From DASPKS01 sp035628035 (GTDB taxonomy: Bacteria > Bacteroidota > Rhodothermia > Rhodothermales > Rubricoccaceae): DNA of 36,489 nucleotides. Position numbers and translations under genes: made by a program. The notes below the pieces were generated by a model. That model was given only the letters and a program-made list of their open reading frames with translations, searched no databases and was not told the DNA's origin. The DNA is taken from assembly GCA_035628035.1 (NCBI GenBank), contig DASPKS010000116.1:1-36489 (forward strand). The letters run 5' to 3'. How positions within the stretch are numbered: position 1 is the stretch's first letter; every line of letters begins with the position of its first letter. Positions 31,754-36,489 of the stretch are shown here, one piece after another.

Positions 31754-32436
31754 GCCGCGCCGCCGCGCTCCTCATCTTCGCCAAGGTGCCGCGGCCGGGC
31801 GTGGTCAAGACCCGCCTCGTCCCCCCACTCACCCCGGACGCAGCGGCGGCCCTCTCCGACGCTTTCCTCCGCGACGCCCTCGACGCGTGGACGCGACCCG
31901 ATGTGTTCGGGCTCGGGGCGCCCGTCGCCGTCCGGCTTTACCTCGATGGCGAGGCCGCGCCGGACGGCCTCCCGCTGAACGGCGCGACCCTCCACGCCCA
32001 GCGCGGCGACGGGCTCGGCGCGCGGATGCTCCGCGCGTTCGTCGAGGCGTTCGCGGCGGGGTTCGAGCGCGTCGTCATCGTGGGGACGGACCACCCGACG
32101 CTCCCGGTGGCGTTCGTCGGGGAAGCCTTCCGCGCGCTGGCCGCCCCGTTCACGTGCGTGCTCGGGCCGAGTGACGACGGCGGGTACTACCTCCTCGGGC
32201 TGAACGAGCTGGCCCCCGCCCTCTTCGAGGGGATGACCTACAGCCACGCCGCCGTCTTCGACGAGACCCTCGCCCGCGCGCTCGAGGCCGGCCTCCAGCC
32301 CGTCCTTCTCCCGCCGTGGTACGACGTGGATACGCCGGAGGCGCTCCGCCGCCTGCTCGGGGAGGCGGAGGACGACGTGCCGCCCCGGACGCGGGCCGCG
32401 CTGGCGCGGCTCCGCAAGCATCCAGGTCTGACGTAG
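31750..32436 (+). CDS. TIGR04282-type glycosyltransferase (DUF2064)
   Basis: A 228-residue GT-A-like nucleotidyl/glycosyl transferase. Its opening LLIFAKVPRPGVVKTRLVPPLTPDAAAALSDAF (key residues K-P-G-KTRL) and its central VVIVGTDHPTLP and LGPSDDGGYYLLGL are typical of the DUF2064 family, whose members have been linked to arsenosugar synthesis in some species. No arsenic genes are nearby, so the substrate is open. The GTG start overlaps the PAS-protein stop by four bases (GTGA). Length is normal. Confidence 0.85.
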   Translation: MSRAAALLIFAKVPRPGVVKTRLVPPLTPDAAAALSDAFLRDALDAWTRPDVFGLGAPVAVRLYLDGEAAPDGLPLNGATLHAQRGDGLGARMLRAFVEAFAAGFERVVIVGTDHPTLPVAFVGEAFRALAAPFTCVLGPSDDGGYYLLGLNELAPALFEGMTYSHAAVFDETLARALEAGLQPVLLPPWYDVDTPEALRRLLGEAEDDVPPRTRAALARLRKHPGLT

Positions 32437-32463
32437 CTTCGAGGCAGCTCATCCCCCGCGCCG

Positions 32464-33549
32464 ATGCCCTCCGCCGCTACCGCTCCTGCCCCGCCCGTGC
32501 CCCAGTTCAGCGGGGGCTCCTTCAAGACGCTGGAGCAGTTCATCATCGAGCGGCAGGAGGAGATCCCCGGCTCCACCGGCCAGTTCTCCCGCCTCATCCG
32601 CGACCTCTCCGTCGCCGCCAAGATCATCCAGCGCGACGTGCGCAAGGCCGGCCTCGTCGACATCCTCGGCGACTCGGGCGCGATCAACGTGCAGGGGGAG
32701 ATCCAGAAGAAGCTCGACGTGCTCGCCCACGAGGAGCTCGTCCGCGCGCTCCGCCGCGGCGGCGAGGTGTGCCTCATCGGGAGCGAGGAGCACGCCGAGG
32801 GCATCCCCATCCGCGTCGAGGACTGCTGCGGGAAGTACATCGTCCTCCTCGACCCCCTCGACGGCTCCTCCAACGTCGACGTGAACGTGTCCATCGGGAC
32901 CATCTTCTCGGTCTACAAGGTGCCCGAGGACCACGAGGGGCCCGTCACGGTGGAGCACGCGCTCCAGACGGGGCGGAAGCAGGTCGCCGCCGGGTACGTC
33001 CTCTACGGCTCCTCGACGATGCTCGTCTACACCACGGGCAACGGTGTCAACGGGTTCACGCTCGACCCCTCCATCGGGGAGTTCCTCCTCTCGCACCCCG
33101 ACATCAAGACGCCCACGGCGGGGACGATGTACTCCATCAACGAGGGGAACTACGAGTCGTGGGCGGACGGCCTCAAGCGCTACATCAAGTGGATGCAGCA
33201 GGACGACCCCGCCACGAAGCGGCCCTTCACCACGCGCTACATCGGCTCGTTCGTGGCCGACTTCCACCGGAACCTCCTCAAGGGCGGGATCTACGTCTAC
33301 CCCGCGAACCGCCGCGACCCCGAGGGGAAGCTCCGCCTGATGTACGAGGCGAACCCGATGGCGATGCTCGTCGAGCAGGCGGGCGGTCGGGCTTCGACCG
33401 GCGACGGCCCGATCCTCGACGTGCAGCCGCGTGCGCTCCACCAGCGCATCCCGCTCTACATCGGGAGCCCGGCGATGGTCGAGATGGCCGAGCGGTTCCT
33501 GCGCGGCGAGGAGCCGCCCGCGCCTGCCTCCACGAACGGGGCCGCCTGA
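32464..33549 (+). CDS. fbp: Class 1 fructose-1,6-bisphosphatase
   Basis: A 361-residue gluconeogenic phosphatase. The N-terminal segment FKTLEQFIIERQEEIPGSTGQFS is typical of class 1. Metal site segments are IGSEEHAEG and DPLDGSSN at residues 130-137. Also present are GYVLYGSSTMLVYTTGNGVNGFTLDP, RYIGSFVADFHRNLLKGGIYVYPAN and the C-terminal MAMLVEQAGGRASTG. The first 15 residues are a Pro/Ala-rich leader, so a slightly later start is possible, though no better codon is seen. The gene overlaps the next one by a single base (TGATG). Confidence 0.96.
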   Translation: MPSAATAPAPPVPQFSGGSFKTLEQFIIERQEEIPGSTGQFSRLIRDLSVAAKIIQRDVRKAGLVDILGDSGAINVQGEIQKKLDVLAHEELVRALRRGGEVCLIGSEEHAEGIPIRVEDCCGKYIVLLDPLDGSSNVDVNVSIGTIFSVYKVPEDHEGPVTVEHALQTGRKQVAAGYVLYGSSTMLVYTTGNGVNGFTLDPSIGEFLLSHPDIKTPTAGTMYSINEGNYESWADGLKRYIKWMQQDDPATKRPFTTRYIGSFVADFHRNLLKGGIYVYPANRRDPEGKLRLMYEANPMAMLVEQAGGRASTGDGPILDVQPRALHQRIPLYIGSPAMVEMAERFLRGEEPPAPASTNGAA

Positions 33550-33842
33550 TGGAGGCGCGCGTCGCGGTCCGCCACGCGCCGGAGGCCCGCCGCTTCGAGG
33601 CGGACGGGGACGGCGGCCTCGCCGTCCTCGAATACCTCGGCCCCCGCGACGGCCGCGTCGTGTTCACGCACACCGGGGTACCGGAGGAGGACGAGGGGGA
33701 GGGGATCGGCAGCGCGCTCGCGAAGGCGGCCTTGGACTGGGCGCAGGCCGAGGGCCTCCGCGTGCTCCCGCTCTGCCCGTTCGTGGCCGCCTACCTCCGC
33801 CGCCACCCGGCGTACCAGCCCCTCGTCGAGGAGCGGAGGTAG
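33549..33842 (+). CDS. Small GNAT-family acetyltransferase (YjdJ-like)
   Basis: A 97-residue minimal GNAT domain of the COG2388 type. The acetyl-CoA loop is EDEGEGIGSALAKAALDWA near residues 47-65, followed by LRVLPLCPFVAAYLRRHPAYQPLV. The cysteine in PLCPF is conserved in the group as I recall. The ATG shares its A with the fbp stop (TGATG), so translation is coupled. Substrate unknown. Confidence 0.85.
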   Translation: MEARVAVRHAPEARRFEADGDGGLAVLEYLGPRDGRVVFTHTGVPEEDEGEGIGSALAKAALDWAQAEGLRVLPLCPFVAAYLRRHPAYQPLVEERR

Positions 33843-33850
33843 CGCATCCC

Positions 33851-34432
33851 ATGGCGAAAGGAGACCGCCCCTTCGAGCCCGACCCGGCCGCCCTCTGGGC
33901 CCACCTCTCGGAGGCCGAGCAGCACCTCGACCGGCTCCAGCTCGTCGTCCGCATCGGCGCGGCGCTCCTCGGCGTGGCGGCGTTCGCGGCCATCGTGGGG
34001 CTGCTGCTGAGCCGGCTCACGGTGGCGATCCCCGTGGAGGTGCTCGCGTTCGCGGTCTCGCTCGCCGCCTCGACCGGCGTCCTCCTGCTGTGGGCGCTCG
34101 ACGTCCTCGTGTACGAGCGGCGGCGGGCGGTGCTCGTGGAGGAGGGGACGGCGCTGGAGCGCCGGGTGCCTTCGCTCCCGCAGGTGCACAGCCGCCTCGC
34201 CGTCGCCGGGCAGGGGGGGCCCGTGGCCGTTCGCGTGGCGGGGTTCTACGTGGGGCTCGTCGTGATGCCGCTGCTCGTGGGCGGGGGGCTCCTCCTCACG
34301 TGGTGCGCGCGGCTGGGCCCCCTCGCGCTGGCCGGCGTCGGCGCGGGCGTCGTGGGACTCGCCATCGCGCTCGGCACGCTGGTGTGGCTGCGGTCCGTCG
34401 AGCGCGAGGAGATGCCGGGCGGGCGGTACTGA
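33851..34432 (+). CDS. Four-helix membrane protein, unknown function
   Basis: A 193-residue protein with two helical pairs. The first is about residues 33-55 and 61-86; the second about 130-152 and 157-178. A basic cytoplasmic-looking loop lies between them (YERRRAVLVEEGTALERR). The N-terminal 30 residues (AALWAHLSEAEQHLDRLQL) are probably a helix. No family is recognised. It begins eight bases after the GNAT gene and is followed 45 bases later by the secreted protein gene. Confidence 0.7.
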   Translation: MAKGDRPFEPDPAALWAHLSEAEQHLDRLQLVVRIGAALLGVAAFAAIVGLLLSRLTVAIPVEVLAFAVSLAASTGVLLLWALDVLVYERRRAVLVEEGTALERRVPSLPQVHSRLAVAGQGGPVAVRVAGFYVGLVVMPLLVGGGLLLTWCARLGPLALAGVGAGVVGLAIALGTLVWLRSVEREEMPGGRY

Positions 34433-34477
34433 CGCGACCGCGTCGAACGGAAGCGGGCCGCGCCGCGTTGGAGTGCC

Positions 34478-35419
34478 ATGCGTCCGACGTGTGTGGTCCC
34501 GGTCGTTTTCCTCCTTGCGCTGCTGGTGCCCGCTGCGGCACAGCCGGCGCGCGGGCCCGTCACGATCCCCTTCGCGCCGCGCGCCGGGGAGGCCGTGCGC
34601 TACCGCGTCGAGCGCGGGGGGAAGGAGCGGGCCGGCGGCCACCCCGTCCAGTCCATCGACCTCACGGCGACGGCGGCCGTCCGCGTGCTCGCGGCGCTGC
34701 CCGAGGGCTACCGCCTGAGCTGGACCTTCACCGACGTGCACGTAGAGAGCGAGGGGGGCGTCGTAGGCCCCACGCTCGGCGGGGCGACGGCCTTCGGCAT
34801 CCTCTCCGGGCTCACCGTCACGTTCGAGGTGGACCGGAGCGCCCAGCCGCGCCGCCTCCTCAACGGGCGCACCCTCCGCGCGGCCTTCCTCCGCGCCGTC
34901 CGCGCCGACGAGGACCGTCCCGGCGCGTTCGCCGACCTCCAGGCCGCCGGCCTCCGCGAGGACTTCCGCCGCCGCCTGAGCAACCCGACCGCCCTGGCCG
35001 ACCTCGTCCTCGACGAGCCGCGGCTGCTCGCGCTCGTCTCGGGCCAGGCCCTCACGCCCGGCCGCCCGACGACCGCCGAGGTGAGCCGTGAGAGCCCCCT
35101 CACGAGCGCGCCCGTCCGCACCGCGCTCACGGTCCGGCTCGACTCGCTCGGAGGCGATGCGGCCCGCGTCGGGTGGGAGGCCGTGGCCGATAGAGAAGCG
35201 CTCGTAGAGAGCATCCGCGCCGTGCTGGAGGCGGCCACGCCCGGCCGCGTGGACGCGGCCTACCTCGCCGAGCTCGCGCCCACGCTCGCGCTCGAAGAGC
35301 GGGCGACGCTCGTCGTCGGGCTGGAGAGGGGGTGGGTGCGCAGGGCCGAGTACGTCAAAGCCGCGCGCGTGGCCGGGCGCGAGCGGATCGAGGAGGCCCG
35401 CTTCCGGCTCCTCCGCTAG
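34478..35419 (+). CDS. Exported protein of unknown function
   Basis: A 313-residue protein with a clear signal peptide (VVFLLALLVPAAAQ, cleavage near AAA/QP). The mature part looks beta-rich in its first half (VRYRVERGGKERAGG, YRLSWTFTDVHVESEGG) and helical later (ALVESIRAVLEAATPG). The pattern resembles DUF6263-type lipocalin-like proteins, but I cannot assign it firmly. No catalytic motif is visible. The TAG stop overlaps by CTAG with the stop of the convergent surface-protein gene. Confidence 0.7.
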   Translation: MRPTCVVPVVFLLALLVPAAAQPARGPVTIPFAPRAGEAVRYRVERGGKERAGGHPVQSIDLTATAAVRVLAALPEGYRLSWTFTDVHVESEGGVVGPTLGGATAFGILSGLTVTFEVDRSAQPRRLLNGRTLRAAFLRAVRADEDRPGAFADLQAAGLREDFRRRLSNPTALADLVLDEPRLLALVSGQALTPGRPTTAEVSRESPLTSAPVRTALTVRLDSLGGDAARVGWEAVADREALVESIRAVLEAATPGRVDAAYLAELAPTLALEERATLVVGLERGWVRRAEYVKAARVAGRERIEEARFRLLR

Positions 35420-36489
35420 CGCGCGACGGTGAGCCGCCGCGTGAGCGCCGCGCCGCCGGCCTCGACCCGGACGAGGTACACCCCCGACGGGAGCCCCGAC
35501 GTGTTGAGCGAGAGCGTGTGAAGTCCCCCCGCGAGGGGGCCGTCGTTGAGGACAGCGACCTCGCGGCCGAGCGCGTCGTACACGGCGACGCGGACGTGCT
35601 GCGCCTCGGTAAGCGTGAGGCGGACGGTGGCCCTCGCTCGGGCGGGGTTCGGGCTCGCCGACAGCGTGAGGGCGTTCCCTCCTGGCGGCTCTGCCGTCCC
35701 CGTGTGCGGCCACGGGGGGAGCACGGCCCGCCACGCCTCCTCCACCCCCTCGGGGTTGCGCCCGCTGCCGACGACGACGCGGCCGTCGTGGGAGAGCGCG
35801 TGGCTCCACACGCTCGTCAGCGCCCACCCCGTGAGGTCGAGCCCGTGGCTCTCCAGTACGGCCTTCAGCGAGCGCGTCCCCGTCTCGGCCGTCCAGATGA
35901 ACACCTCGAAGGCCGCCCCGCTGTCACCCACCCCTACGGCGACGCGGCCGTCGCCGGAGACCGCGCGCGCCTCGCGGTACGGGCTTCCCCCGGGGAGGTC
36001 GGGGATGAACGCCATCCCCGCTCCTTCCGTCCAGATGAACGCCGACGTCCCGCCCGGCGTGAACGCCGTCCCCACGGCGACGCGGCCGTCGGCCGAGAGG
36101 TCGAAGGCGACGGTGCCGGTGGCGCCTTCGGGGAACCCGAGCCCGTGGGCCGCCCCGTCCACCCACCGCGCGGCCTCCTGACGGTCGGCGGCGTTGATCC
36201 CCCACCCCGCGACGGTGCGCCCGTCGGCGGAGACGGCGTGGGCGCCGCAGCGGTCCTCGTCGCCGGGGAGGTCGGGCAGCCGCGTCATCACGCCGCCCTC
36301 CCAGCGGAAGGCGGCGGAGGGGTTGATCGGCCCGCCGGGGTCCCCCTCCCCGACGACGACCGACCCGTCGGGGGTCACGTCGTAGGCCGTGCTCTCGAAC
36401 GCCCCGCCGGGGAGGTCGCCCAGCCCCACCATCCCCGTCTGTTCGGTCCACCGGAACGCCTCGAAACCCGCCCCGCTCCGGCTGTCCCC
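35416..36489 (-). CDS. HAF-repeat surface protein with T9SS sorting domain, 5' partial
   Basis: The frame is open through the window edge at 36489 (reading G-D-S-R-S-G then FEAFRWTEQTG), so the N-terminus with the expected signal peptide is missing and the ATG at 36432 is internal. Visible are about five HAF-type repeats of roughly 45 residues, each with an F-x-W-x3-G strand followed by an (S/P)-x-DGRVxVG strand (for example AVSGDGRVAVGVG and LSHDGRVVVGSG). They probably form a beta-propeller. The last 80 residues are a type A T9SS domain: LTLSASPNPARARATVRLTL, then VYDALGREVAVL and LPSGVYLVRVEAG, ending LTVAR. The protein is expected to be secreted or surface attached. Confidence 0.88.
   Translation of the reverse strand, partial: GDSRSGAGFEAFRWTEQTGMVGLGDLPGGAFESTAYDVTPDGSVVVGEGDPGGPINPSAAFRWEGGVMTRLPDLPGDEDRCGAHAVSADGRTVAGWGINAADRQEAARWVDGAAHGLGFPEGATGTVAFDLSADGRVAVGTAFTPGGTSAFIWTEGAGMAFIPDLPGGSPYREARAVSGDGRVAVGVGDSGAAFEVFIWTAETGTRSLKAVLESHGLDLTGWALTSVWSHALSHDGRVVVGSGRNPEGVEEAWRAVLPPWPHTGTAEPPGGNALTLSASPNPARARATVRLTLTEAQHVRVAVYDALGREVAVLNDGPLAGGLHTLSLNTSGLPSGVYLVRVEAGGAALTRRLTVAR

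Noticed and set aside
31754..32436. Frameshifted histidine-kinase domain after the PAS protein
   Set aside because: All frames after 31753 were considered; the plus-strand frame is a complete DUF2064 transferase with its own GTG start and no H-box or ATPase motifs appear.

Overview
The window is a dense stretch of a high-GC chromosome (about 70% G+C by eye) that reads as Rhodothermota / Bacteroidota-related, perhaps a Rubricoccus or Rubrivirga-like marine aerobe. The evidence is a C-terminal type IX secretion (T9SS, type A) sorting domain, a TTG-N21-TAnnTTtG-like promoter ahead of the tRNA gene, a class-typical pyruvate phosphate dikinase, and many ATGA/GTGA start-stop overlaps. The genus is a guess; the phylum-level placement is moderately secure. 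No stretch longer than about 190 bases lacks a gene or an identified element.

Layout. (1) 1-3733, plus strand: a thiamine operon thiO(partial)-thiS-thiG-tenI-like-thiD, resembling the tenI-thiO-thiS-thiG-thiF-thiD operon of Bacillus but without thiF here. (2) 3812-3885: tRNA-Arg(ACG) with its own promoter and a strong terminator. (3) 7132 to 3930, minus strand: a four-gene set made of an ECF sigma factor with a Cys-rich tail, a DUF4396 membrane protein, a small Cys/His protein and a His-rich outer-membrane protein. It looks like a self-contained metal-responsive operon. (4) 7318-11941: ppdK, an M48 lipoprotein protease and queA. (5) 12130-25426, plus strand: a surface polysaccharide locus. 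It holds a Wzc-like tyrosine autokinase/co-polymerase, an SLBB protein, a flippase fused to a GT4 glycosyltransferase, a Wzy/WaaL-type polymerase or ligase, a hexapeptide acyltransferase, a WecG/TagA transferase, a plant-like GDP-mannose 3,5-epimerase, a GT2 transferase, an extended SDR and a sugar C-methyltransferase. (6) 27782 to 25423, minus strand: an HD phosphohydrolase overlapping a histone-deacetylase-like enzyme. (7) 27870-35419, plus strand: RDD membrane protein, DUF7033-type polysaccharide deacetylase, a PAS-only protein, a TIGR04282-type transferase, fbp, a small GNAT, a membrane protein and a secreted protein. (8) 36489 to 35416, minus strand: the C-terminal part of a HAF-repeat, T9SS-sorted surface protein.

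Most unusual features: the sigma-factor/metal operon with no anti-sigma gene; two loci of degenerate heptanucleotide repeats in inverted arrangement placed exactly at gene junctions (1369-1477 and 23036-23102); the flippase-GT4 fusion; the GDP-mannose 3,5-epimerase whose four catalytic residues align with the plant enzyme at one constant offset; the orphan PAS chain; and two convergent gene pairs whose stop codons overlap through a shared CTAG.
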